A stretch of DNA of 64,000 nt, from positions 310,001-374,000 of the forward strand of contig CAVRIG010000023.1 in assembly GCA_963721175.1 (NCBI GenBank), written 5' to 3'. Numbering within the stretch: position 1 is the first letter of the stretch; each line of letters starts with the position of its first letter. This stretch comes from Aliishimia sp963721175 (GTDB lineage: Bacteria > Pseudomonadota > Alphaproteobacteria > Rhodobacterales > Rhodobacteraceae). A program made the translations under genes and the position numbers. Below are positions 55,582 to 63,934 of this stretch, one piece after another. Under the pieces are notes generated by a model. That model saw nothing but the letters and a program-made list of their open reading frames with translations, did not search any database and was not told the origin of the DNA.

Positions 55582-56262
55582 TCAGTCGCAGATCCCGCGC
55601 AGTTGCACACCGTTCCAGGGAAGGCGCACCGAATGCTCGCGCGATTGCGGCAGGGGCGCGACCGGCATCACGGCGCCGATCATCGCATGCAGCCGGGTCG
55701 TGCGGCCGCCCTGCGGGTCGAGCGCTCGGCAGCAGACATATTCCTCCACGATGGCGCCCTGCTGTTCGTAGCCGAAATCGAGAAACCCGGGATCCTGCCC
55801 GAGATCGAAGAGGTAGGGGTCGCTCGTGTTGTGCTCCGTCGCGGCCTTCAGCGGGTGATATCCGGTGACGGCGCGGTTCTGCCATTGCCAGACATGGGTC
55901 AATTCGTGCGCCAGCAACATTGCCTCGATCAGCCCGATCTCGTCCGGGTAATCCGGCAGGTAGTCGTCGAGGTACCAGTCCGTGTCGAAAAGCACTCGGT
56001 TGAAGAGCGCGACCGCCGCGGGTTTCGCAGTCACGATATCTGACTCCGGCGGCGGCAGGATGTTCTCGCGGCAGGTGGTACGGGGCCGCGCGGGCCGGCG
56101 GAAGGTGACGGCGCGTGTCGGCGCTCCATCCACCAGCCGCACATGAGAGAAATCGATGCCCGCCCCGTGGATCGTCCGTGCGAAGGCCTTTTCCGTTTCC
56201 GTCAGCGGACGACCCGCACAACCGGCAAGAACAAGAAGGCAAAGCAGCGTGCGCAGGATCAT
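55582..56262 (-). CDS. lipoprotein with zincin-like HELTH motif
   Basis: This 226-residue exported protein has a signal ending in lipobox VLAGC. In the middle is MLLAHELTHVWQWQNRAV, an H-E-x-x-H zinc-binding motif, with a Glu-rich EHNTSDPYLFDLGQDPG and QGAIVEEYVCC following that could give a third ligand. It looks like a small envelope metallopeptidase or an inactive relative; family name not recognised. It lies 4 bases downstream of the thioesterase gene in the same direction. Confidence 0.75.
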   Translation of the reverse strand: MILRTLLCLLVLAGCAGRPLTETEKAFARTIHGAGIDFSHVRLVDGAPTRAVTFRRPARPRTTCRENILPPPESDIVTAKPAAVALFNRVLFDTDWYLDDYLPDYPDEIGLIEAMLLAHELTHVWQWQNRAVTGYHPLKAATEHNTSDPYLFDLGQDPGFLDFGYEQQGAIVEEYVCCRALDPQGGRTTRLHAMIGAVMPVAPLPQSREHSVRLPWNGVQLRGICD

Positions 56263-56266
56263 CGGA

Positions 56267-56668
56267 TCACTTGGCGAAGGTCGCCGTGGCCAGCGCCACC
56301 GCCTTGCCCGCAGGTTCCGCCGTGAGCGTGGCGCGGGCAAAGACCATCGCGCGGCCCATCCGGGTGACCTCCGCCAACGCCACGATGCGCTCGCCCGAGG
56401 CAGGCCGCAGGAACTGCGTGTCGAGCGTCACGGTGCCGACCGGGATCATCTCTCCGGCGGCGGCACCACAGGCGATGACCATGGCCGTGTCGGCGAGCGT
56501 CGCAAGGGTCTGGCCGGACACGATGTTTCCGGTCCGTGCGATCTCCGGCGTGATCGGGATCTCAAGCGTCGCGCTGTCATCCGTCAACGACATGACACGC
56601 GGCTGCAAGGACAGAACCCAAGGCGCGAAGTTGTCGTCCAGAAAGGCCTGCGCCGTACTGATGTCCAT
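56267..56668 (-). CDS. PaaI-type hotdog thioesterase
   Basis: This 133-residue hotdog-fold protein starts MDISTAQAFLDDNFAPWVLS. It carries TGNIVSGQTLATLADTAMVI with the Asp typical of PaaI-family acyl-CoA thioesterases, and VGTVTLDTQFLRPASGERIV. It should hydrolyse an acyl-CoA, identity unknown. It is the first gene of a two-gene minus-strand unit with the HELTH lipoprotein. Confidence 0.82.
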   Translation of the reverse strand: MDISTAQAFLDDNFAPWVLSLQPRVMSLTDDSATLEIPITPEIARTGNIVSGQTLATLADTAMVIACGAAAGEMIPVGTVTLDTQFLRPASGERIVALAEVTRMGRAMVFARATLTAEPAGKAVALATATFAK

Positions 56669-56809
56669 ATCCGGTCCCTGAGGTCACCCGTACCTTAGCC
56701 GCCCGTGGTCAAGCGTCAAGCGAGCGGAGCTGATCGTTTTCCTTGATCTGCATCAGGGTCGGGGCGCAGGCTCGGCGGTAGGATGGAATCCAACGATTGG
56801 AGGTGTACC

Positions 56810-57205
56810 ATGCGGATGACAGGCTTGATCGTGCTCGCTTTGGCCGCGACGCCGGTATTGGGGCAGGATGTCGCGACCGGTGCCAAGATCTACCGGGAGA
56901 ACTGCGCGACATGTCACGGGATCGATGCGATGGGCAATGGACCCATGGCGCCCATCCTTCTTGTGCAGCCGTCGGACCTGACGACGCTCACCGAGCGCCA
57001 TGGCGGCGAATTTCCGGTGACGCGCGTGGTAACCCGCATCGATGGCCGTGATCCGCTGGTCAGCCACGGTTCCGACATGCCGGTGTTCGGCGAATTCTTC
57101 GAGGGTGTCCAGAATGTGGCGCTGAAGACCGGCAGCGGTCAGCCGATCCTCGTCAGCCAGCCCATCGCGGATCTTGTCGCGTTCCTGCGGGAAATCCAGG
57201 AGTGA
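56810..57205 (+). CDS. mono-haem c-type cytochrome
   Basis: This 131-residue cytochrome c has a Sec signal (MTGLIVLALAATPVLGQD) and no lipobox, so it is probably soluble in the periplasm. The haem motif is CATCH in IYRENCATCHGIDAMGNGPM; candidate Met ligands are in GSDMPVFGEFF. ATG 56810 is well placed after GGAGG. Its stop overlaps or nearly overlaps the next cytochrome gene, so the two are co-expressed. Confidence 0.88.
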   Translation: MRMTGLIVLALAATPVLGQDVATGAKIYRENCATCHGIDAMGNGPMAPILLVQPSDLTTLTERHGGEFPVTRVVTRIDGRDPLVSHGSDMPVFGEFFEGVQNVALKTGSGQPILVSQPIADLVAFLREIQE

Positions 57206-57627
57206 TCCGGCACCGAATGCGTGGGTCGGCGCGTCGAGTGGCCGGACGGACAGCGTTTCTGATCGCGGCAGGCGCGGGTCTGGCGGGGTGCAACACGCCC
57301 GCCGAACAGCCGGATGTGTCTCGTGGCGCGAAGGAGTTCCAGGCCAATTGCGCCGGCTGTCACGGTGCGGCTGGGCGGGGTGCCCGCACCAATGGAGCGC
57401 CAGCTCTCGACACGCTCTCGGCTGCAAACGGAGGCCTTTTCCCCGCACAAGACGTCGTCGGTGTGGTCGAAGGCCATGGCCGCAGTCCCGACTTCAGCGC
57501 CGCGATGCCGCAATTCGGCGGGTCCGGCATGGGCACCGGTCCCGTGGTCGATGTCGCGGGCGTGGATCGGCCCGTTTCTGCGCCCCTTGCAGACCTTCTC
57601 GCTTATCTCGAGGCCATCCAGAACTAG
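57202..57627 (+). CDS. mono-haem c-type cytochrome lipoprotein
   Basis: This protein has about 136-141 residues. GTG 57202 overlaps the previous stop by four bases; ATG 57217 (MRGSARRVAGRTAF) is an alternative whose distance to GGAG is long. The signal ends in lipobox GLAGC, haem motif CAGCH in FQANCAGCHGAAGRGARTNG, and probable Met ligand in AAMPQFGGSGMG. It and the cytochrome at 55135 share the lipobox and the ending LLAYLE(S/A)IQ, suggesting duplication. Confidence 0.85.
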   Translation: MIRHRMRGSARRVAGRTAFLIAAGAGLAGCNTPAEQPDVSRGAKEFQANCAGCHGAAGRGARTNGAPALDTLSAANGGLFPAQDVVGVVEGHGRSPDFSAAMPQFGGSGMGTGPVVDVAGVDRPVSAPLADLLAYLEAIQN

Positions 57628-57633
57628 GGCCGG

Positions 57634-57876
57634 TCAGATACCCTGGCCCGCAAACAGGTCCAGCGCGTTCTTGGCATCGTCCAAACCCGCAGTTCCGACA
57701 ATCCCGGCGGCTTCGCCGTATCCGGCCTGTGCGAGAGTTGGCGTCGCTTGCGCGGGCGGTTCTTCGCGCGTGGCTGCCTCGGCATCTCCCGCATCGCTGG
57801 TGTCCTTGACGGCCATCGCGGCGAAGACGGATCCGGCGATCGCGTTCGTGTCCATGAGGTTTTGCCCCTTCTCCAT
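57634..57876 (-). CDS. small hypothetical protein
   Basis: This 80-residue Ala/Gly/Thr-rich protein (MEKGQNLMDTNAIAGSVFAA at the start, GLDDAKNALDLFAGQGI at the end) has no membrane segment and no domain I recognise. An ATG at 57855 is also possible. It ends 6 bases from the end of the convergent cytochrome gene. Composition is plausible for a gene, but the call is weak. Confidence 0.4.
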   Translation of the reverse strand: MEKGQNLMDTNAIAGSVFAAMAVKDTSDAGDAEAATREEPPAQATPTLAQAGYGEAAGIVGTAGLDDAKNALDLFAGQGI

Positions 57877-57969
57877 GACTGCCCGGACGTGGGTATGGCG
57901 GCGCGGGGTTTCTCTTACGTAAACAATAGCTCCAGCCTTCGGCGGAATGTTAGGGGAACTGGCGGCGCG

Positions 57970-58674
57970 TCAGTCCGCCACGGCCATGCGAGGCGCACCC
58001 GGCGTCGTGGCGGAGATTTCCAGGATCAGCTTGCGTCTGACGGCCTCCGCAAAGCTGTCGCGATCCTCCGCCGTCACGACGAAGGAGCCCGGCCCGCCGG
58101 CGATCTGAGCGGCATAAAGCGCCTCGAGCCCGCCTTGCGCACGGCCGGGATCGTCTGGCCGAAGGATCGGTAGCGCGTTGATCGTGACGCCGGCAGCCAG
58201 CACCGTCTCGCGGGCGGAGGCTATCGAGGGGCCCGAGTAGTTGCGCACGGAATCGCCGGAGAAATCGATGACCTGCCGCCATCCCGAAATCTCGTTCGTC
58301 TCGATGAGCCGCAAGGCATCGAGGAGCGCCGCGCCGATCGCGTTCGATCCGTAGGCCTGCCGTGGCGGAGCGAGGATGGCCGTTGCGAATGCCTTGGCAT
58401 CTTCCTCCGTCGCGATCACCGTCCACGGGGCGACGACCGCCGTATGGGCCGCCCATTCCACGTAGGTGACGGCCACCGAGCCGTAGGCCGTCCCCGCGAT
58501 CGCCGCGAGGACATCGGGGTCGGTTATGGCGCGTGCGTAGCCTTCCCGCTGAAACGCGATTTCGCGCGCGTCGATCGAGCCCGAGGCATCCGCCAGCAGC
58601 ACCAGTTCCAGATCGGTGTCCTGTGCCAGGACCGGCGTCATCAGGAGAGCGAAGAAAAGTGCAAGCACACGCAT
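57970..58674 (-). CDS. DUF1194 (VWA-like) exported protein
   Basis: This 234-residue secreted protein has a signal peptide (VLALFFALLMTPVLAQD) followed by a von Willebrand A-type fold. The MIDAS-like start is LVLLADASGSIDAREI; IGAALLDALRLIE and WRQVIDFSGDSVRNYSGP follow, matching DUF1194. Function unknown; such proteins are common in Rhodobacteraceae periplasms. Single gene. Confidence 0.85.
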   Translation of the reverse strand: MRVLALFFALLMTPVLAQDTDLELVLLADASGSIDAREIAFQREGYARAITDPDVLAAIAGTAYGSVAVTYVEWAAHTAVVAPWTVIATEEDAKAFATAILAPPRQAYGSNAIGAALLDALRLIETNEISGWRQVIDFSGDSVRNYSGPSIASARETVLAAGVTINALPILRPDDPGRAQGGLEALYAAQIAGGPGSFVVTAEDRDSFAEAVRRKLILEISATTPGAPRMAVAD

Positions 58675-58834
58675 TGGCTGGAAGTAGCGCGATCATGCTT
58701 CTTGGCCAAGCAATCCGGCCATGCCGGTTTTTCGAGAACGTCGACCGGTCCGGCGCCCGTTCCTCCAACAATCCGCAAAACCATCGATACGCGAGGTTGA
58801 GGTGACCCTTGCCTTGGCAGTACGGCGGGTCGGC

Positions 58835-58911
58835 TGGTAGGCCCGGCAGGACTTGAACCCGCAACCAAAGCGTTATGAGCGCTCTGCTCTAACCAATTGA
58901 GCTACAGGCCC
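58835..58911 (-). tRNA. tRNA with CAT anticodon (Ile2 or elongator Met)
   Basis: The minus strand folds as a 77-base tRNA: 5' GGGCCTGTAGCTCAATTGG, anticodon loop CTCATAA reading CAT, T-loop GGTTCAAGTCC and encoded CCA. CAU tRNAs are elongator Met or, after lysidine modification, Ile2. The TTTGGTTGC variable/T-arm region looks closer to Ile2 than to elongator Met by memory of E. coli sequences; I cannot settle it here. It is not the initiator type, which would have three G-C pairs in the anticodon stem. Confidence 0.88.
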
Positions 58912-59028
58912 GCCACGCGTGTGCGTATTCCGGGCGGGCGGCCCAGTCAAGCGGGCACATGCGGGCGCCCGTTGCACAGGCCCGGGCGATGGGTTAGGGC
59001 CTCGGCCAAGATCATGCGGGGGCCGAAG

Positions 59029-60084
59029 ATGAGCGTGCGGAAGCCGGGCGGAAACGGGATCACCTACGCCGATGCCGGTGTCGACATCGACGCGGGCAAT
59101 GCCCTGGTCGAGCGGATCAAGCCCGCGGCGAAGCGCACGAACCGTCCCGGCGTCATGGCGGGGCTCGGCGGTTTCGGCGGGCTCTTCGACCTGAAGGCCG
59201 CCGGTTTCACGGATCCGGTGCTTGTCGCGGCGACCGACGGGGTCGGAACCAAGCTCCGCATCGCGATCGATACCGGCAATTTGGACGGGATCGGCACGGA
59301 TCTCGTCGCCATGTGTGTCAATGATCTCGTTTGCCAGGGCGCCGAGCCGCTGTTCTTTCTGGATTATTTCGCGACCGGGAAGCTGGAGCTTGAGAGTGCC
59401 GCCCGCGTGATCGAGGGAATCGCGGGCGGCTGCGAGGCGGCCGGTTGCGCATTGATCGGCGGCGAGACGGCCGAGATGCCGGGCATGTATTCCGGCGACG
59501 ATTTCGATCTTGCAGGGTTTTCGGTCGGTGCGATGGAGCGGGGACAGGATCTGCCGTCTGGCGTCGAAGCGGGGCAGGTGCTGCTCGGACTCGCATCCAG
59601 CGGCGTGCATTCCAACGGCTACAGCCTGGTGCGGAAGCTGGTGGCACAATCCGGGCTTGGGTGGGACGCCGCCTGTCCCTGGTCCGACGGCACGCTCGGG
59701 GCGGCGTTGCTGGCTCCGACGGCTCTTTATGTCCGCGGCGCCGTGGCGGCGATCCGGGCCGGCTCCATCCGTGGCCTGGCCCACATCACGGGCGGGGGGC
59801 TGACGGAAAACCTGCCGCGGGTGATGCCAGAGGGACTGGGCGCCGAAATCGATCTGGACACCTGGACATTGCCGCCGGTGTTTCGTTGGCTCGCCGAAGA
59901 GGGCGGCATGGATGCGGGCGAAATACTCAAGACCTTCAATTGCGGGATCGGCATGGTTGCCGTGGTGCCGCCGGAACTCGAGGACGCCGCGCGTGGGCAT
60001 TTCGAGGCGGCGGGCCACGAAGTGACGCGGATCGGGCAGGTGACCGAGGGCGTCGGCGTGCGTTACCACGGCACGCTTCTGTGA
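59029..60084 (+). CDS. purM: phosphoribosylformylglycinamidine cyclo-ligase PurM
   Basis: This 351-residue enzyme catalyses the fifth step of purine synthesis, closing FGAM to AIR with ATP. It starts ITYADAGVDIDAGNALVERI; conserved stretches are VAATDGVGTKLRIAID, VNDLVCQGAEPLFFLDYFAT, ALIGGETAEMPGMY, ASSGVHSNGYSLVRKL and HITGGGLTENLPRVMP. The first usable start after the tRNA is ATG 59029. It overlaps purN by four bases (GTGA). Confidence 0.95.
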   Translation: MSVRKPGGNGITYADAGVDIDAGNALVERIKPAAKRTNRPGVMAGLGGFGGLFDLKAAGFTDPVLVAATDGVGTKLRIAIDTGNLDGIGTDLVAMCVNDLVCQGAEPLFFLDYFATGKLELESAARVIEGIAGGCEAAGCALIGGETAEMPGMYSGDDFDLAGFSVGAMERGQDLPSGVEAGQVLLGLASSGVHSNGYSLVRKLVAQSGLGWDAACPWSDGTLGAALLAPTALYVRGAVAAIRAGSIRGLAHITGGGLTENLPRVMPEGLGAEIDLDTWTLPPVFRWLAEEGGMDAGEILKTFNCGIGMVAVVPPELEDAARGHFEAAGHEVTRIGQVTEGVGVRYHGTLL

Positions 60085-60674
60085 CGAAACGCGTGGCGAT
60101 CTTCATCTCCGGCGGCGGATCGAACATGCGCGCGCTGGTGGGCAGCATGGTGGGCGATCACCCCGCCCGACCCGCCGTGATCTTGTCCAACAACGAAGCC
60201 GCCGGTGGTATCGCGTGGGCGCGCGGGCAGGGGCTGGCGACGGCGGTCGTCGACCATCGCCCCTTCGGCGAGGACCGAGAGGGGTTCGAAGCGGAGCTGA
60301 CACGCGCGTTGGCGGATCATGCGCCGGACATGATCTGTCTGGCGGGGTTCATGCGCGTCCTCACCGCGGGGTTCGTCACGCCCTGGAGCGGCCGAATGCT
60401 GAACGTTCATCCGTCGCTTCTGCCGAAGTATCGCGGGCTCGACACCCATGCGCGGGCGCTCGCGGCCGGGGACACCGAACATGGCTGCACGGTGCATGAG
60501 GTCACGCCTGCACTGGACGACGGCCCGATCCTGGGGCAGGCGCGTGTGCCGGTGATGCCGGGTGATACGCCCGATGCGCTGGCGGCACGGGTGCTGGAGC
60601 AGGAGCACGTGCTTTACCCCGCGGTTCTGGCCCGTTTCGTGGCCGGCGACCGCACGCCGGTGCTGATCGGCTGA
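60081..60674 (+). CDS. purN: phosphoribosylglycinamide formyltransferase PurN
   Basis: This 197-residue folate-dependent enzyme formylates GAR in purine synthesis. Start is GTG 60081 overlapping the purM stop. Motifs: VAIFISGGGSNMRAL near the start; catalytic Asn/His region MLNVHPSLLPKYRGLDTHAR, in which HPSLLP is diagnostic; and the catalytic Asp in VTPALDDGPILGQ. The purM-purN order with coupled translation is usual in alphaproteobacteria. Confidence 0.95.
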   Translation: MTKRVAIFISGGGSNMRALVGSMVGDHPARPAVILSNNEAAGGIAWARGQGLATAVVDHRPFGEDREGFEAELTRALADHAPDMICLAGFMRVLTAGFVTPWSGRMLNVHPSLLPKYRGLDTHARALAAGDTEHGCTVHEVTPALDDGPILGQARVPVMPGDTPDALAARVLEQEHVLYPAVLARFVAGDRTPVLIG

Positions 60675-60747
60675 ACGCTGGCAATTGCGGGAATGATGGT
60701 CTAGGGCTGTGCCGATCAACAACGAATGCGGAAAAGAACAACCGCTG

Positions 60748-61905
60748 ATGCGCACGATAACCACCACACAGGACCTCTCCCAGTTCTGCGCCGAAGCCGC
60801 CAAGGCCCCCTACGTCACCATCGACACGGAGTTCCTGCGCGAGCGGACGTACTACGCCAAGCTTTGCCTCGTGCAGCTTGCCTTCCCGGGCGACGGCAAG
60901 ACCGATGCCGTGCTGGTCGACCCGCTCGCCGACGCGCTGTCGCTGGCGCCGCTTTACGAGCTCTTCCGTGACCAGTCCGTGGTGAAGGTCTTTCACGCCG
61001 CGCGCCAGGACCTCGAGATCTTCTTCGTCGAAGGCGATGTCTTTCCTGAACCGCTCTTCGATACGCAGGTCGCGGCGATGGTGTGCGGGTTCGGCGATCA
61101 GGTCGGCTATGAGACGCTGGTGCGCCGGATCGCCAAGGCCAAGCTGGACAAGACCTCGCGCTTCACCGACTGGTCACGCCGGCCCTTGTCGGAGGCGCAG
61201 AAGACCTATGCGTTGGCGGACGTGACGCATCTGCGCAAGATCTACGAATACCTGTCGCAAGAACTCGAGAAGTCCGGTCGCGCCAAGTGGTTGCAGGAAG
61301 AGCTTGAAGTCCTGACCACGCCGGAAACCTACCGTGTGGAGCCGCAGGAGGCGTGGCTCCGGATCAAGACACGGACCACGTCGGCACGCTTCCTCGCGAT
61401 CGTGCGGGAGTTGGCGGCCTTTCGAGAAACACATGCGCAGACCCGCAACATTCCGCGCAACCGCGTTTACAAGGATGACGCGCTGCTGGAACTGGCGTCG
61501 CTGAAGCCGTCGGACCACCAGGAGTTGGGCCGCTCGCGCTTGCTGCTGCGGGAGGCCCGCAAGGGCGACATCGCGGATGGCATCCTCGCGGCGGTCGATC
61601 GCGGAGTGAACTGCCCCAAAGAGCAGTTGCCGGAGGTCGACACGAGCCGCGACAAGCTGCAGGTCAATTCGGCTCTGGCCGATCTCCTGCGGGTGCTTCT
61701 GAAAGCCAAGACCGAAAGCTCGGGCGTGGCGCCCCGGCTCATCGCCTCGGCGGCGGAACTCGATGCGATCTCGGCCGGGGAACGCGACCTCCCGTCGCTG
61801 CGGGGATGGCGCGCGGAAGTGTTTGGCGAGGATGCGCTGCGACTGTGCGAAGGCAGGATCGCGCTGTCGGCCCGTGACGAGGCAGTGACGATCGTCGAAC
61901 TCTGA
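60748..61905 (+). CDS. rnd: ribonuclease D
   Basis: This 385-residue 3'-5' exoribonuclease trims tRNA precursors and other RNAs. The DEDD metal-binding motifs are visible: VTIDTEFLRERTYYAKL (Exo I), VVKVFHAARQDLEIFF (Exo II) and YALADVTHLRKIYEYL (Exo III, Y-x3-D), followed by an HRDC-type helical domain from about 210. ATG 60748 is chosen; an upstream in-frame start adds a short polar leader. Confidence 0.92.
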   Translation: MRTITTTQDLSQFCAEAAKAPYVTIDTEFLRERTYYAKLCLVQLAFPGDGKTDAVLVDPLADALSLAPLYELFRDQSVVKVFHAARQDLEIFFVEGDVFPEPLFDTQVAAMVCGFGDQVGYETLVRRIAKAKLDKTSRFTDWSRRPLSEAQKTYALADVTHLRKIYEYLSQELEKSGRAKWLQEELEVLTTPETYRVEPQEAWLRIKTRTTSARFLAIVRELAAFRETHAQTRNIPRNRVYKDDALLELASLKPSDHQELGRSRLLLREARKGDIADGILAAVDRGVNCPKEQLPEVDTSRDKLQVNSALADLLRVLLKAKTESSGVAPRLIASAAELDAISAGERDLPSLRGWRAEVFGEDALRLCEGRIALSARDEAVTIVEL

Positions 61906-61909
61906 TCGC

Positions 61910-62404
61910 TCAGCGGCGGACTGCGAGCGCGTTCTGCGCGGCTTGAACACGAATGCTGCGGACGCCGCGCAGTTGCTGATCGGTAAGTTTTCGCGCCACG
62001 ACGACCTCGCGCGTCTGCGTCGGACCGACCGGGCGTGCACCTGCGGGACGCTGCCGTTCGAACGTGTAGGCGAGAACGCCGTCGACCGGCAGTTCCTCTT
62101 CGTTCGTGGCCACCAATGCGACGTTGAAGGCACCCTGAATCTGGTCGACGCCGGTGGCCCGGACGATTGCGCCGCCGGGCACATTATCCACCTGCAATGC
62201 CGTTATGGAGGTGATTGGCGTGGTCAGGTCGGGTTCAACATCGTCTTGCCGTGAACTGGAAAACAGCCCGCGACGCTGCGGGATCAGCGGGTTCACTCCG
62301 CCCTCGACCTGCTGTACGGGAGCGGACTGAGACGCGGGCCGAGACTGACCGCAAGCCGTCAGGAGTGCGCTCGAGATCAGGAGTGCTGTGAGTGACTTTC
62401 GCAT
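61910..62404 (-). CDS. hypothetical lipoprotein
   Basis: This 164-residue exported protein has a signal MRKSLTALLISSALLTACGQ with lipobox LTAC at Cys18. A proline-rich linker follows, then TSITALQVDNVPGGAIVRAT and VVVARKLTDQQLRGVRSIRV, a beta-rich domain I do not recognise. It converges on rnd, 4 bases from its stop. Confidence 0.78.
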   Translation of the reverse strand: MRKSLTALLISSALLTACGQSRPASQSAPVQQVEGGVNPLIPQRRGLFSSSRQDDVEPDLTTPITSITALQVDNVPGGAIVRATGVDQIQGAFNVALVATNEEELPVDGVLAYTFERQRPAGARPVGPTQTREVVVARKLTDQQLRGVRSIRVQAAQNALAVRR

Positions 62405-62538
62405 GCTGCCTGGAGCCTTTGACTTGATTTTTCAGCACTTAACCCATCATGCGCAGGCTTGCAAAGCCTCAATCCGGGACTGGACCCGAGCCGATCCGGT
62501 GACTAGGTGCTGAAGTGTAGCAGGGATAGGGATCGAGA

Positions 62539-62949
62539 ATGGCCACTGCCGCCTTTGAAGAAGTCGTCGAGGATTTCGAGTTTCTCGAGGAATGGGAAGA
62601 CCGCTATCGCTTTGTCATCGACGAGGGCAAGAAGATGGAGCCGCTGCCGGATGCTCTCAAGGTGCCGGCGACGAAGGTCGATGGATGTGCGAGCCAAGTG
62701 TGGCTGCACCCGACGATCGAGGACGGGAGTTTCCGGTTCGACGGCGAAAGTGACGCCATGATCGTGCAGGGGCTGATCGCGGTGCTGCGCAAGCTCTACA
62801 ACGGGTTGCCCGTGGGCGAGGTGGTCGCCGTGGATGCGCGTGCCGAGATGGGGCGGTTGGGGTTGAACGACCACTTGTCCGCCCAGCGGTCCAACGGCCT
62901 GCGCGCCATGATCGAACGTATTCGCAAGGTGGCAGCAGAGGCGGCGTGA
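62539..62949 (+). CDS. sufE: cysteine desulfuration protein SufE
   Basis: This 136-residue SufE accepts sulfane sulfur from SufS and passes it on for Fe-S cluster assembly. The acceptor cysteine is in KVDGCASQVWLHP; other landmarks are EEWEDRYRFVIDEGKKM, then LPVGEVVAVDA and LSAQRSNGLRAMIERIR. Full length, frame intact. It is not in a suf operon here. Confidence 0.92.
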   Translation: MATAAFEEVVEDFEFLEEWEDRYRFVIDEGKKMEPLPDALKVPATKVDGCASQVWLHPTIEDGSFRFDGESDAMIVQGLIAVLRKLYNGLPVGEVVAVDARAEMGRLGLNDHLSAQRSNGLRAMIERIRKVAAEAA

Positions 62950-62989
62950 CGAACGTCCGGGCTTTCGCCGAATTCCTGAAATTGCGCGT

Positions 62990-63643
62990 TCAGAGCTTGC
63001 CGAGGGTCTTGCCGAGATCGCCGTAGCCGGTGTGGCGGCGCTCGAAATCGAGACCGAGGCGGTCGGCACAGTGCCGCGCCTTGTCGGTCAGGACCGGGTC
63101 ATCGGTCTGCGCCTGGTAGACGAGCTTGGTGTAGTTGCCGAAGAGCATGTCGCGCAGTTGCGGATGGCGGTCGAGACCCATGGGCTTCCAGACGAAGGCA
63201 TCGAACTGCCGCACCAGGAAGTCCGTCAGGAAGAAGGCGGTCATGTCCTCGTCGGCCCGCGCGGCAAACCGGTCGTTGCCTTCGAAGAAGCTGTAGCAAT
63301 GCGGGCCTTCGACCATGTCGACGCCCATCTCGGCGCAGGCAGACTGCAATTGTCCGCCGGTGCCGCAATCGGCGTAGACGACGAAGATCCTGTCGTAGCG
63401 GTCACGATGTTCCGCTACCGACGCGCGAACCGCGTCCGTTATCTTGTCCGGGTAGAGGTGCAGCTTGGCCGGCAGGCACGTCAGGTCCATATGCGTCCAC
63501 CCGTTCTGCGCCTTCAGATCGAGGATCTCCCGGGCCAGCGCGCCACACGCGATGAGGAGGATGCGGCCCCGTCCGGTCGGCGCGAGGCCGTCGTGCGTCA
63601 GGATCTGGTCACTCGGAAGGCTCAAGTCGCACCGCTGTTCCAT
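62990..63643 (-). CDS. DUF1638 family protein
   Basis: This 217-residue soluble protein has the DUF1638 signature: ILLIACGALAREILDLKAQN, LTCLPAKLHLYPDKI, FVVYADCGTGGQL and MVEGPHCYSFFEGND. Conserved cysteines (in ACGAL, ADCGTGG and GPHCYSF) hint at metal or cofactor binding; some relatives sit near methylamine/corrinoid genes. Its start at 63643 overlaps the upstream ybjQ-like gene by 35 bases; a later non-ATG start is possible. Confidence 0.82.
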   Translation of the reverse strand: MEQRCDLSLPSDQILTHDGLAPTGRGRILLIACGALAREILDLKAQNGWTHMDLTCLPAKLHLYPDKITDAVRASVAEHRDRYDRIFVVYADCGTGGQLQSACAEMGVDMVEGPHCYSFFEGNDRFAARADEDMTAFFLTDFLVRQFDAFVWKPMGLDRHPQLRDMLFGNYTKLVYQAQTDDPVLTDKARHCADRLGLDFERRHTGYGDLGKTLGKL

Positions 63644-63932
63644 AGGCCAGGATTTCCGCTGCGCTACCCATGATCTGTGAGGTTTCGAAACGCAGTCCGA
63701 CGACTGCATCGGCTCCCATCTCGCGGGCGTGTTCCACCATCCGGTCGAGTGCCTGCTCCCGCGCGCCCGCCATCAGCGAGGAATAACCGCGCATTTCGCC
63801 CCCGACGAGGTTCTTGAGCCCGGCCACGAGATCGGTGCCGATATGCTTGGCCCGCACGGTCGACCCGCGCGCCATGCCCAGCGTCTTGACGATGCGATGG
63901 CCGGCGACATCGGATGTGGTCGCAAGCATCAT
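63609..63932 (-). CDS. YbjQ/UPF0145 family protein
   Basis: This 107-residue protein has the YbjQ family features: VKTLGMARGSTVRAKHIGTD near the N-terminus, GGEMRGYSSLMAGAREQALD in the middle and AREMGADAVVGLRFETS at the end. These small pentameric proteins are called putative heavy-metal binding, without proven function. It lies between a truncated gene (2 bases away) and the DUF1638 gene in one minus-strand unit. Confidence 0.88.
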   Translation of the reverse strand: MMLATTSDVAGHRIVKTLGMARGSTVRAKHIGTDLVAGLKNLVGGEMRGYSSLMAGAREQALDRMVEHAREMGADAVVGLRFETSQIMGSAAEILAYGTAVRLEPSE

Positions 63933-63934
63933 GA

